Translations under genes and position numbers: made by a program
Assembly (NCBI GenBank): GCA_007922225.1
Contig: ML680098.1
Coordinates: 2,108,001 to 2,172,000, forward strand
Reading direction: 5' to 3'
From: Emydura subglobosa
Lineage: Eukaryota > Chordata > Testudines > Chelidae
DNA length: 64,000 bases
Notes under the pieces: generated by a model
Told to the model about the DNA's origin: nothing
The model's input: the letters and a program-made list of their open reading frames with translations, nothing else
Database searches by the model: none
Shown: positions 9,506 through 21,159 of the stretch, one piece after another
Position numbering within the stretch: position 1 is the stretch's first letter
Layout of the letters: each line of letters opens with the position of its first letter

Positions 9506-10077
9506 AGGTCGCTCCTGTTAGCCCTGTTGAACCATTTCAATGAGCAGTGAACTAGGGCTTTATTCAGCAGCAAAAGTGTCAGTGAAGATTTTGAGTGCAG
9601 AATCGCTCTTACTAGGTGGTGCTGTAAGAGGCACTAGGAAAAGGGCTCTGCAGATCACTGGTTGAACTGGAAAAAAATATTTTAACTTCTAAAGTGTTAT
9701 AATCCTGGGTGAAGGTAGGCAGGGCTAGTGGCAAGAACTTGGGAACCAAAGCTAGGAGTCAGAACTGATGTCAGAGTCAAGAAGCCAGCTGAGAGGCAAA
9801 CTAAGGGTCAATATTAGGTATCAGGGTCAGTGTTAGGGGTCTGGCGGTCAATCAAGATTAAGTCAAAGCCAAGGTCACTACCAGGAGTTCAGAAGCAGGA
9901 GCTAGTTAGAAATCCTCCTTGTTGCAAGGATACTTGCGGGGATGCTTATATAGGAGCAAGGAGCAATCAAGAATATCAAAGACAGTTGTCAGTTGGATCA
10001 CTTGAGGCGGAACTTCATGTGGCATTCAGCCTCTCTGGATTGTGAGTTGCAGGGAGAAACTAGATTAGCGCTGTCAC
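9506..10077. other. Purine-rich unique DNA
   Basis: Contains many spaced GGGTCA/GAGTCA-like words between 9730 and 9850, probably degenerate simple repeats. No gene is supported. Confidence 0.4.
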
Positions 10078-10200
10078 AGGGTGCAAGTGTAAGGCAGTTG
10101 GTTTCCTAGTAGTGCTACAGGCCTGCGTTCGAGTCCTGCTGATCCAAAGAATTCAAAGAAATGGAATTCGATGTTAGAAGTAGAATTCAAAGAAATGGAA
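10078..10200 (+). repeat. tRNA-like SINE remnant with a 19-bp direct repeat
   Basis: GCGTTCGAGTCCTG at about 10125-10138 is a good pol III B-box, and the upstream GGCAGTTGGTTTCCTAGTAG could be a decayed A-box region. The cloverleaf does not close, so this is not a tRNA gene. AGAATTCAAAGAAATGGAA occurs twice just downstream (10148-10166 and 10182-10200), a local duplication. Confidence 0.4.
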
Positions 10201-11428
10201 ATGTAGTTGAGAGAAAATAGCTCTGAGAAGGAAAACATTATGCTCAGTTCATCAAGTGCACAAGATTTGGGTGAGATAAAGTAAGCAGAAGTCGGTAGAG
10301 AAACACAAAAAGAGGGGCAATAACTAGGATGCTAACAGAATAAACACATTCAGCCATGTTCTCAAATCAATGAGTTTGGCACCAAAACTGGGGATAGGAC
10401 TTAAAATCTGCCCCACTTTCCATAAAGCAATTAGCCTATGGCATATTTTGCAGGAGGGTCACCAGTAGAAGATAAATTAATGTGCCTTCTTAGTACAGCA
10501 GCAGCTGGGCAAAGAATTGGGGCATCACTCATAGAATGAGACAGAGAGAAAGAAAGACAGTAGTCCATGTCCACTGGGATCGATAATAATCTCATTTCAT
10601 GAGAAGCTCATTGCTTGAGCTGTTGTTCTATATGCCACTTTCAAACCCCCCTCCGCGCTTGAGGAGGGTAGCAGAGAAATAGTTTTTGGGTAGAAGTTGA
10701 AGGCTAAAGATATTTTCTGTTGTGGAAAAGTCTTCAGTTCTTATCACATTTTGCTCAATATCAAAGGAAGAGAAGACAGGAAGGATGTGCCATAAGCAGG
10801 TATTAACACAGATCCGTGTTCTGTTTTGGACATTAGAAACCGGAGGGCTATTGTAGCAGATGCGCTGATGTTGCATGAGTGTAGATATACCATTATGGCT
10901 TATACTGCTATGGCTCACCCTTGCACTGAACACAAACCACAGCCCCATCCTGCTATCACTGACACACACAAGTATCTTTATTCAGACATGCAGCCCCTAT
11001 GCAGTCAATGGGACTACTCCAATGAGTAAGAATGACAGTCAAGGAAAAGGTGAGCTGCTCCAATTTCAGGTAAAATTGTAATAAACAGCATATATGGTAC
11101 ACATACTGGCAGCAGCACTCCAATTACTAATTCCCAAACCAGCTCCCAGTTCACACCCTTTACATTACTTGGTCATGCCAGATTCAGTTGACATAATTTT
11201 ATAAAACTCTTGATACAGCCTGGCTTAGGTTAATTGGCTCTATGGAAGTGCCTGCTAATCTTATCATAGCTACTGATCCAGGATAATGTTTTTCTTCACT
11301 GTAAGATCTCTCCCTCCTTTTCTCCACTTGAGGTCCTGTCTCTTAAGTTAGCTCCAGACAGGGGAGATCCTCAGGCCTCTTTGTAAAGTTAAGTTTCTGA
11401 AGCTTGCCGATTTGTTGTTTTGTTATTA
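10201..11428. other. Unique DNA with one palindromic-repeat fragment
   Basis: Near 10985-11025 the sequence GCAGTCAATGGGACTACTC is a piece of the AAGCACTTAAGC/CAATGGGACTACTC MITE family. Otherwise nothing is recognised; overlapping frames near 10630-11080 look random. Confidence 0.4.
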
Positions 11429-12061
11429 ATAGAGCTGGACAAAATAATGTATACTTTAGTGTGAGAAATTTCAAAGGAATTATTTTAAAATGGAAATTTC
11501 TTGCTGAGAAATTTCATCAAAAACCAGATTTTCACATGAAAAAAATATTATTTTTGACAAAGCCTCATAGTTCAAAGGGATAATTTTCCAACTGAAAAAT
11601 TTTTATCAGCTTGAGTTATTAATACTAGTTGGATGGTCACCCTTCTAGCACGAATGGGGTGCAGCGTCTGACCTGAAACTCTGTGGTACTGTTCCCCAAC
11701 ATGATTCCCCCAATGGAGGCTGTGGACGTTCCACAAAAACTCTGTGTGAAAAGTTGTTCCAATTTTCGCCATTGGGCATGTAGTAAGGCAGGAGTGGAAT
11801 AGCTAAAGTCCCATCTTTCTACGTCACCATCTCTGCTCTGCACTCATATTTCCATAGCCTTTTCTGAGGTGGGAAAATGAGTTGGGCAATGGGGCTGTGG
11901 AGCAATGAAAAAAAAGTTGGCAAAATTTAGAAATTTGATGACCTTTTCAACAAAAATACCAATAAGAAAAGGCACAAAAGTTTCTATGGAAAATGAAAAC
12001 ATTTGGTAAAGAAAAGCCACTTTTTTCTGATGACATTGAAAAAAATTTCAACAAGCTCTGG
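11429..12061. mobile_element. AT-rich inverted-repeat DNA element
   Basis: Left end AGAGCTGGACAAAATAATG and right end TTTCAACAAGCTCT are diverged inverted repeats, and the arms are rich in GAAATTTC and GAAAAATTTT. The element is about 630 bp with a less AT-rich middle (11630-11870). It has no transposase. The flanking TA dinucleotides would fit a Tc/mariner-type insertion, but the duplication is not certain. Confidence 0.55.
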
Positions 12062-12765
12062 TAGCCCTTTATATGCACTCACCAGACACCAAACTCCAGC
12101 CACCACTGAAGCCAATTGTACTTTTCCCATTAATTTCAATGGGTGCTAGATTGGGTCTATTGTATCTTTCATCTGAGCTTCACAACTTTTCACCAACATG
12201 AAAACTCTCAACGTCCCTATGAGGCTGGCAAGCATTATTAGACCCATTTTATAAGATAAGGGACAGAATCTGCCCACTTACTAACACTAAATGGTACCTG
12301 ACTCCTCGAGAAGCTCAGTGGGATGACGTCCAGAAAACTTCCAATGCAGATAAGGACGGCAGAATCTGTTCCCCCATTGATTTTCCCAGGGTCACATGGA
12401 GCCAAGAATGGGTCCTACACTCCTGCCTACAACTGGGCAAATGGTCACAGTTTTCAGTTTCATGAAACTTCATATCAAAATGGTTGCTGTTGTGTTGTGC
12501 GTAACTTTACATCACCCAACTTATGCTTCAAATGGATATTTGTGTCCCTTTTTAATGCACCCCCCCCCCTCTCCCCCCACTTTTGTGCAAACAACAAACC
12601 TGTTGCCACTTGGAAAATGGCAAATGGGATTTTTAAGAATTTGGGCCCATTTTTGTGTTTACAGTGAAATGAGGAAAAACAAGAATTTTGAAGAGGTTTG
12701 CATTTACCATTCCTGGTTTTGACACTGATTCTGTGGGAGCCAGGGAAGTTAATCTTTTTTATTTC
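12062..12765. other. Unique DNA with a poly-C tract
   Basis: Holds part of a palindromic repeat near 12100-12160 (TTAATTTCAATGGG) and a C-rich tract at 12560-12580. Overlapping open frames of about 100 codons at 12323-12771 occur in three phases on both strands and show no protein family features. Confidence 0.4.
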
Positions 12766-12933
12766 AGTCACCCTTTGAATAGTGATTCCATTGATAAATT
12801 GTTTATAAAGGGTAAATAACCCTGGATTTTAATAACCAGCTATAACACATACTACTCATGTCTGCAACATGCCTGTAATGTTTATTAATAATTTATTAAC
12901 TCTTTATAAATGGAACCTTAATATAAAGTGTGA
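12766..12933. mobile_element. AT-rich MITE with TTATAAA-rich arms
   Basis: Left AGTCACCCTTTGAATAG and GTTTATAAAGGGTAA pair with right CTCTTTATAAATGG and TAAAGTGTGACC as inverted repeats. A related, more diverged copy is at 46517-46735. Confidence 0.6.
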
Positions 12934-12984
12934 CCTTTATGTCTATTACAGTAGAAACACCAGTCGAGGACTGGTGCCCAGCTG

Positions 12985-13125
12985 CTGTAGTGTACAGATA
13001 AGTAACAAAGAAGTCAGCTTCTATCCCAGAGAACTTACAGTCTAAATGTCAGACAGGACAAGACAGGTGGACAAAACAGACAAACAGAATGGGGAAGGGT
13101 GGGAGATGGAGGTGACAAAAGAAAC
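12985..13125 (-). repeat. Internal part of the shared 3' retroposon repeat, minus orientation
   Basis: Contains CCCAGAGAACTTACAGTCTA followed by ACAAGACAGGTGGACAAAACA. The 15470-15578 copy has the matching CCTGCCCCAAAGAGCTACC segment. The orientation is taken from that copy. Confidence 0.5.
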
Positions 13126-13240
13126 AGAGTGCGGTGCCTCGATTTCCCCACCTACAAAATGGGGATAAAACTTTCAGATCTCACAGAAGTGTTTTGAAGT
13201 TACATCCATCAAGGTTACTAAAGCACTCTGAGGTTCCTGG
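13126..13240 (+). repeat. 3' portion of a tRNA-derived CORE-like SINE
   Basis: Contains CCCACCTACAAAATGGGGAT, then GTGTTTTGAAGT and TTACTAAAGCACTC. This is the order found at the 3' end of the tRNA-derived SINEs at 56765-57300 and 58755-58870. Confidence 0.6.
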
Positions 13241-14304
13241 ATGGAAGCTGCTGTTGAAGGACAAAGTTAATTTAATTATGACAGTTTTGCAACCTACTGG
13301 TCCTAAGGCCCGGTCCCTCTGCCCTAACCACTCCTGCCCAAATTGCAATTTTTCTTTACATAGTACATTCTTGATTGAAATTTGAATGGATGGAAAAAAT
13401 GACGGAGAGGGATTTGCTAAGTAAGGATATAGGCTGCTGAAATGTCTTAGAATTTTTACATATTTTGAAAGTGTGCCTGTGGTGGGCTGAATCTAAATCT
13501 TCAAAACTCTCCTCCAGACTGTTTTATAACGGTGGTATAAATAACTGGCTGCATTCTGGTCTCTTTAAATACATTAATGGGATTCTGATGTTCTCATGTG
13601 GACATTTGTTTTTGCATAGAACACTGCTCTTGGTTTGTCTTTCACAGCTTCGTGGTTTATAACTGAGCGAGCAATTGAAAAACCTAAATCTGATAACTTG
13701 GGCCCATCACTGGGTCAGATAGTGCTAAATGGCAGGAAACCCTGTGTGGAGGGTGTGTGCATGATGGGAAGAAAACAAAAACACCTTCAAATTCTTCCAA
13801 TAGGGAAGAAGGCCTTTTGCCCAGACATCATGGATCCCTGATGGCTGCATACATCTCAGAAGGAGCCACTGGAGACAGAGGCGTATCCAACACTAGCTAC
13901 AGAGCTCACTGCCTCTTACTGAAACTCTGGAGTCCTCCAAAAGTAGCTGTTCCTAGGAGCCTGGAATGAAATAACGGGCACAAAGGATTAATACTCCCTG
14001 ATGTTATATTTCCATATGCATGTATTCCCCACCGGCAGCAAGAAGGCGTTATGTTTACCATCCATCCCAGGCTACCCCCTGCTCAGGCATAGATCCCTGG
14101 GGCCTGCAAATAGCCCTCTACTGAGTCTTAGGATTGTGCCACATCTATGGCTAACTCCCCCAGTCCACCTTACGGATAGGATGGCCTTACAAGAGCTGTC
14201 TCTGTGCGTAGCCTCAGAGGACAATCGGTCTCTCACACAGCTGCACCACCGTAGTTATTTGACACTGGGAAATCAAAAAAGTAGCCTCAAATATGACAGC
14301 AGAA
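13241..14304. other. Unique DNA, nothing recognised
   Basis: A 148-codon plus frame begins at 14001 and runs to 14447. It is partly built from the palindromic repeat at 14305-14388 and has no recognisable protein features, so I do not call it a gene. Confidence 0.45.
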
Positions 14305-14388
14305 ATTACAGGACTGGTCCAAATCCTAATGACATCAAGGGGAGCCAGTCCAATGATTTGGTGGACTCTGCATCAGGTTCTACACAAA
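14305..14388. mobile_element. Diverged palindromic MITE fragment
   Basis: GGACTGGTCCAAATCC on the left and GGACTCTGCATCAGGTTC on the right, with GACATCAAGGGGAGCC between. This is the AAGCCCATTGAAGTCAATGG type of imperfect palindrome common in this window. Confidence 0.45.
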
Positions 14389-15104
14389 CCCAGTTCTCAG
14401 AAAGATTTGCAAATGTGAATCAATTTTTTCTTTTCCCTTACAAATAAGCAACTTTCTCAGGTCCCTTGTTAGGACTATGGATGTCATGTGAAGCCCTTGC
14501 CAGAGCCATGTTATAAACCATTATTCTACTTTGCTAATGCCAAACATTATGAAATTTGACCTGTGGACAGCCTGGGCATGTGGGACAGATGCATTTAGAC
14601 TGTATGTTCGTTGAGTCTACTCATTAAACCCATCAAATATTCACGAGTCAGTGAGTAAGAGCTGGAGGAGGGTCAGCGCCGAGAAAAATGATGTTGAAAG
14701 TTTAGATTTAAGAAATGAGAAGACTGGGAGAGCATGAGAGACCATCTTTTCGGCTGGATGACACAACCCAACCGGCACTGTTAAAAGAGAGTGCATTCAT
14801 GGGGAAAAGCCAGTTGCATGTAATCCCAAAGGTGTTCAAGAGAGCACCTTTTAATAACTTGCTGTATAATTGAAAAATAATGAATATGTATTTCCCACTA
14901 GGCACAGCAAGGCGAGCACAAAGCAAGCAGGTTGCTGATGCTGGTTCTAAGCCAGTTGCAGCTTAGAACAACCTTGACACTGGCTCCCCTGCTGTGTGCT
15001 GACTGGACACTGCTGGAGTGCAGTATGGTCTGATCAGCCCTTCCACTGCAGCAGGGGTGGGGCTGTAGGAGCTGGCTACATTGGTTGTGTGCCACCTAGG
15101 AATT
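14389..15104. other. Unique DNA, nothing recognised
   Basis: A GC-richer stretch at 14930-15085 contains two CTGCTGCAGT-like words but no identifiable element ends. Confidence 0.4.
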
Positions 15105-15204
15105 CTCCCCATCCAACAGTACCTTGCGGAGATGACCCATCAGTTTCCAGCCCCTTTGCACCACTGGAGTGACATAAAAAGGCAGGAGCTGGGAGGAGAA
15201 TCTA
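15105..15204. mobile_element. Short MITE-like repeat
   Basis: Left AATTCTCCCCATCC and right GGGAGGAGAATCT form inverted ends around GTTTCCAGCCCCTTTGCACC. Length is about 100 bp with no coding content. Confidence 0.55.
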
Positions 15205-15469
15205 GAGAATCTTCTACACAATATAACAGGCTGAGACTGAAAACCCAGAAAAATGGCTCAAACAATGTCTACTTGCAATGTAATCTCAATGATAGCTCAG
15301 AATGTTACAAGGGCAAACTCAGGATATTTCTAACAAAGAGTTAAAGTGGAAAGTGTATTTTAATGGAGTCTGGCTAACATTCCAACAAACAATACTGTAA
15401 TATTCTTTGCAAAATTCTACTCTTTTAAAGGGAGTCAGAAGTATTAGAATGTCTGGGAATGCAGCTAAT
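15205..15469. other. Unique AT-rich DNA
   Basis: Nothing recognised. Confidence 0.4.
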
Positions 15470-15578
15470 TAGTATTTATTTACATTATCACAACAGCTAA
15501 GACCAGGACCCCATTGTACTAGGGGCTGTCCAAACAGAACAAAAAGGCATTTCCTGCCCCAAAGAGCTACCGATCCAG
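15470..15578 (-). repeat. Shared LINE/SINE 3' repeat, minus orientation
   Basis: Reads AGTATTTATTTACATTA, then GGACCCCATTGTACTAGG, then CCTGCCCCAAAGAGCTACC. It is the reverse orientation of the copies at 1005-1105 and 28289-28355. Confidence 0.65.
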
Positions 15579-16639
15579 CCAATGTCCCACACCCAGAGAA
15601 TCCTTTGTCATTCACTATTGCCCCAGCTGCCTTACACCTTCATTGGTTCTCCCAAGTTCCCTAACAAGGGGAGGTAACATCTGCCGGAGATATAAAGAAG
15701 GCAGTCTCCTAGGGAGGGGCTGCTGCAGTGTGCAGAAAACAACTCTCCACTTCCTGAAGGAATGTGCCAAAGGTGTGCACTTTTGTTTGCTTATTTGGCA
15801 CTGTGGCCCTTGATTAAATATGCAGCCCTGGGAACTCAAAGCCTTTATAGAGGAACTTTATTTTGTTATGACTTTTAAAAGGAACCAACAAACAGGCTTC
15901 TTTGCCAACAGTATTTCTTTGTTCTGTGCCAGACGAGGGGTTTCTGTTCGAGGGAAGGCCAGGGGACAGGGCTCTGCACTTCTCCTCTTGCCAATACCTG
16001 TTAAAAGCACCATTTAGTGTCCTAAGGTCCTGCCCGTAAGTAGCTTTCCCTGCACTGCTAAGTGGAAATTATTATTTGTTCTGAATGCTCCTTGCAGATG
16101 CTTTCTTTGTGCTTCCACAGTCTGTCTACAAAGCAAAAACAAGAACAAAATACAAAAAAACCCAAACCCCTAACAGCTGTTTGTTTAATTGGCTACAGGG
16201 CCAGTCTCCAGTCTGGTGTTTATCTGCCATGTTTGTGTACACAGAAGGCTTTTAGATTTGCAAGTGCAGGAGCTTCCTCCTCAGAGAGACCAGGTGCAGT
16301 ATTTTTGCAGCTGGTTGCCAGGTAACCCTCCCAAACAGTGTTGGTGATCAGGGAGGCCACTGGAAGTTCAGCAGGCAGGCAAGTGGTGCTGTCTCCATGG
16401 AACTACTGAAATTGCACCACAATCTGTGATCTTTGCTCTGGTCTCCCAATGTTGGTAATTCTACCTTGGAAAATACAATGGTGAGGCAATTTGTTCTCTC
16501 CAGTAAACACAATTTTAACCAGAAGAAAATGAATCACGTTGTTGCAGAGTGTGGACAGGATTATGACTATTCACACATTTCTAGTATCACAACCACCAGC
16601 ATCCAAAAATCATCAGACAGGCCCCAAATTATCATGAGT
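15579..16639. other. Unique DNA, nothing recognised
   Basis: No gene, tRNA or clear repeat. There is an A- and C-rich tract near 16135-16170. Confidence 0.45.
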
Positions 16640-16895
16640 TAATAATCACAAGACTTTTTAAAAATTGTAGATTTGAGGTTCTTTTCCTTTGCTTTCTGGT
16701 TTCTGAGCTGTTAGGGTGCACTTGTGTCATGTTCTCAAGCCTTTTTCTTGCAACCATGAGGGTTAGAAACTTAATTCCTTTTAAAAATGAAAGCTGAAAT
16801 TCACATGTAATCACATGAATCCAAGGGCTGGAACTTTAAGAAAATCACCAAACATTGCAGGACTCACAGTAAAATCACAAGAGTTAGCAACACTG
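16640..16895 (+). repeat. Dispersed repeat, copy 1
   Basis: The core at 16751-16850 (CAACCATGAGGGTTAGAAAC ... GGGCTGGAACTTTAAGAAAA) matches copy 2 at 18300-18480 in order and spacing. It ends with ATCACAAGAGTTAGCAACAC. I cannot name the family. The shared TTTAAGAAAA and AATCACAA words suggest an old retroposon. Confidence 0.6.
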
Positions 16896-18299
16896 CCATT
16901 GATCACTGATGACAGACATTTCGACATTTACCCCCAAAATAATTACATCACACACATAGTATCTATATAATAAGATCCCAGGATTGTCACTCTGCAGCCT
17001 AGAATGTCTGAGTCAGTGTGATGCAATAGAAATAGCTACAAGGATGGTTGAGGGCTCTTTGTTTAGAATATCACCAAGTTGAATCATCACTGTGATTCTC
17101 AGCCTACTATTGCCCAGTTTTTAATTTCTCAGTCTTCAGCTTTTTTATACTTTATGAATTACATCTGTATGACAGTCCCGGCTTTCATCTTGTTGTGGCA
17201 CTGAACAAACAAACAAACAAAACCCCCCGCTTGCCCCCGGAACCAAAACAACCAGTTCCTGCCCCAAAGATCTTACATGTACCATAAGAGAGATTTCAAT
17301 TTAACGCTGTAATCCTACAAGATGCTGAGTGCCTGCAGCTCTTATTCAAGCCCATTACAGCTGAAGGTCCTCACACAGGATCCAGCCCCTTATGAAAAAG
17401 TCAGAGCCATGTCAAATTCAGTGTTTCTTCTTCTTTGTGAATCTTGTAAATACTTCTTTTGTTTCCGTCTGTGTGGATTTGAAGGCCTTCAAAATCTCAA
17501 AGCAAAGCAAGGTTGAATCACTCATGTTTTACCCAGTATTACATTTAAGCTCTGCAAAACTATGGATTTCAAATGATTCAAGAAGCAAAAGTATAAATCA
17601 GCTCAGTTTCTCTCAAAAGGTTAGTCACTAAGAATGCTTCTTCCTGGAAACTTGGTCTGAGTGTTGAGTTTGTAATGAAATAGGAAGCCAAAGTTGTGTG
17701 TGTCTGGAAATAGATAGCTAGATAGTATACTCACACATTTCACACTGCTAATATAGATACACATATCTATACCTAGCGGTTTAAAATACATATACACACA
17801 CACTATTTATGTACTATAGTAATCACCCAATGTGACAAACTGCAGAGCATATGATAGACTGTATTTAAATTGCACCCTAATGGGGGCTTTGTGCTTCCAT
17901 GATGAATCCTGTCTCTCTGAGTGAGGGGTTTCTTGCAAGAGCTATGTTGCCAGGGGCTTCCCAGATGGCTATTTCCCTCACAATGGCTCTCAGGGTGGAG
18001 TCAGATGACACTGAGCAAAGTGGATAAATTAATGCTCACCAGTATTATATTGCTTGCTAAAGTTTCAGGGATTTTGGGGTGATAGGAACATGGTGTAGAG
18101 AGTGGCCGTAGGTCCTCAGCACCAATCCTCTCCTGCCTCAGCCATGTACCTAATAGCCACTGAAAGGAGGGGTTTCTCCAGGGTCAAAGGGCCCTGTGCA
18201 TACCAGCACAGATTCGCCAACCCCAAGCGTTCAATATGAGATCATTTAAAAATATCTTTATGTTTAAACATAATGCATAATTATTTGCCCTTTATATTT
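16896..18299. other. Unique DNA with short simple repeats
   Basis: Contains an (AAAC)n-type tract at 17197-17222 and imperfect AT/AC-rich simple sequence at 17700-17810. No gene is supported. Confidence 0.45.
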
Positions 18300-18480
18300 T
18301 GAGCCTTAAGGAGTCACATTTTCAACTTCTCTCTGCAACCACGAAGGCTAGAAATTTACTTTTTTGTTTTTAAATGTTAAGTTGAGAGTCTCATGTAACC
18401 ATATACTTCTGAGAGCTAGGGCTTTAAGAAAAAAACCTAATGATTGTGAGACTCATCAGAAAAATCACAACTGCTGGAAA
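18300..18480 (+). repeat. Dispersed repeat, copy 2
   Basis: CAACCACGAAGGCTAGAAAT at 18336 and GAGCTAGGGCTTTAAGAAAA at 18412 match copy 1 at 16640-16895 in the same orientation, about 1.6 kb away. Confidence 0.6.
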
Positions 18481-19259
18481 CAGTGAGATTATGAAGGAAC
18501 AGGGGTTGTTAGGTCCATAATCAGTAAAACTAAATGAAGAAACTAATCCTCTTTGTACCTTTGGATAATTGAGAAACACTATCATATTTGTATGGCATTG
18601 CGAGCCAGACACTGATTTTTATTTTGCAGAATAGATTGCTTTCAACATGTCTGATTTGCAGAGGGTTTTGTATTTTGTCCCACATACATAGCATTCTTTA
18701 TGTAACATCCCTTTCTCTTGCTATTAAAACAGAAGCTCTAGGTGTAGGTATTATAACATTTCAAGTCTGTTGTAGCTACAAGATAGGATTATTTTGCAAA
18801 TGAATATACAAAATGGCTATGTAATGTACAACATAGCGAATCATTGAAAAGGCAGAGTCATTGAAAAGGCAGAGAAGAGCCAGGATTTTATGAGTATCTT
18901 GTTAACGCCGTTCACCCTAAAGAACTTAAACGATGAGCGCTATGGGTTTAGATTTCCAATTTCTTTTGTCTGGATCAATTATTGTAAGCATTTTCCCCAC
19001 CCTCCCCTTTATCTCATAGCCACCTTGTGTGCTTTCATTCAGCTATAACTTCAGATAATAGTTTCCACCAGGGATTTCCCCTCTGTTCCTGCTCTCCCCC
19101 TTTTCAGTGCAGAGAAAGAAGCTAAATAAGTGAAAAGGCTTTGGACAAATCTATGAAGCTCAGATTAGTGACTTAAAAAAACAAAACAACCCCCCCTCCC
19201 AAAACCCCCAACTCTCTACCCCCCAAAAAAAGTTCTCTATTACTGAAACTAGTAGTTAA
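18481..19259. other. Unique DNA with a 17-bp exact tandem duplication
   Basis: TCATTGAAAAGGCAGAG is repeated head to tail at 18841-18857 and 18858-18874. C-rich and A-rich tracts lie at 19178-19230. Nothing else is recognised. Confidence 0.5.
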
Positions 19260-19860
19260 TGGTAACTTACTAGTTTGTTTCCAGTCCCCATAGTAATCAC
19301 CCTAATTATCATGGCAACAAACAAATATTTTCCATCTTTCTGGTCCCAAAATTCACACATTTATGCTGCTCTAATAACTAACAACAGTAGCAGTTCCCCA
19401 GCTGTTGCACACAACATATTTTCACTGCACCTCCCAAAATATGCTGTTGGAACCTAATATATAATAAAGATATAGGTGATTCTTTTAAAATGATTACATT
19501 TCATTTAGTAACACAAGTACTTTTAAACAGTAAGTAGTATATGGTGAGGAAATAGCATTTCAGCCAGAGAGGGTTGGTGAACTTACTGGCATGGCTTATC
19601 AGCATGTCTGACAGAATGAGAAATTAAAGAGCTGTTTAGCATGTGCATGAATATCTGTCAGAGGCATATTATGTGATTAACTTATGATTGTAAGGAAAAT
19701 AAATGCCTTTACAAATTATTCTAATGGAATTTTCTCTCGGATCATGCAGCTGTTTGGCTCTTTTCACCTTGATCTGTTCAGCAATGTTATTTACATGTTT
19801 CATAATTTGCTCCCCCATGTGACTTTTGTTTGGTAGTTTGGTCATGTAAATTGTCTAATA
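19260..19860. promoter_or_regulatory. Candidate conserved non-coding sequence
   Basis: A repeat-free stretch with clustered homeodomain-like words (CCTAATTATCATGGCAAC at 19301, GTGATTAACTTATG near 19673, CAAATTATTCTAATGG near 19711). This resembles developmental enhancers, but no conservation can be measured here. Confidence 0.22.
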
Positions 19861-21159
19861 TGAACACACAGCCCTTTACTTCTGTTTGGTTGTGCAATGT
19901 GAGCTTCACAAAGGGTATTTATAGTTGAGTGCCAACACATCTCTGCAGACCTAAGGGAAACACTCCATAGGAGGAGTGGGCTTAAGGTGGAGGTGGAGAG
20001 ACAGGCAGGGAAAGAGACCAGCTGGGGATTAAAGAGAGCAGCTGGGCAACCAAAATAACTCATGTTTGCAATATTTTCAAGAGGATGACTGGAGTTTTGC
20101 AAACACACTGAACCTTGGATCTAGGGCCATGCTTGACCGGGTTGCAGGTCAGAGGCAAATATATTGCTGAGTTCTATTTGGTAGCTCCTTGGCTCTGGGC
20201 ACAACAAGATGTTCCTGCACTGCAGTTTTGAATGATCTCATGCTGTCTGGAAAATGCTTTATTTGCATTCTGGGTTGGAATCAAAGTTGGTACAGAAAGG
20301 AAATATTTTTCACTCATGATTTTTTTTACACTGTCCAGTTCAGTTTACCAAATGTTGACATGGTAATTGAGAGAGAATCTGTTGTGTTAGCTTTCAAAGG
20401 GGACAATCAGGGAGCAATTTCCATTGCAATCGGAAATGAACTTGCATCCAGGCAAACTCCCTACTATTTTTATACAATACACCAGCAATAAACTATTGAT
20501 GAAGCACCTGTTCCTGCACTAGATATTATGCAAATGCAAACCAGGAAGGAACTGACCAACTTCACATGGCCATTGTCACTTTAGTTTTAAATGGCTAATG
20601 GCCAACTCAACCACCTGCCATTTGGTGAGTCACATTGCAATACTAAATAGACTGAAAAGCCAGAGTCCAACTGACAGCAAAGTGGTTGCTTACACTGGAA
20701 GAGAAAACAAGCATCCTAGGAATGGAAAATTATTCCTTTTATTTCTGAAGTTTCTTATCCTTTGTCCCTGCTAGAAAGTTACCACCAACAGAGGCATCTG
20801 CTCATTGTCCTTAAGTTCTTGACCAGGTCAGAGCAGGATCCTCAACGGTGGATCTCTCCCCACTGGAGTCTGAATGGCTGTCTTTAGAACACAGTGCTTG
20901 TCCCACTTATTTCACCTGTCTTTTAGAGCCCCTTCCTCTGTTCCTTTCTACATTGCAAGATAGGACTCTTGGGAATTAATTAATTTAACCTTGTACGTCA
21001 TCCTACCCGAGGGCTATGGTGTTTGCCAGTGCCTGATCCTTTGGACTGATTGCACAGTATTTGGGCTTCCGCAATTTTAATGCTTTGTATGGATTTTTAT
21101 CATGTGTGTTTCATGTGATAAACACCTGCCTTGCAGCTCAGGACCATGTGAAAAAGATT
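19861..21159. other. Unique DNA, nothing recognised
   Basis: A 100-codon plus frame at 20189-20491 has no recognisable features and does not join to any neighbouring frame. No repeat ends were identified. Confidence 0.45.

Noticed and set aside
14001..14447. 148-codon plus-strand frame
   Set aside because: Partly made of a palindromic repeat, no recognisable domain, no supporting neighbour.
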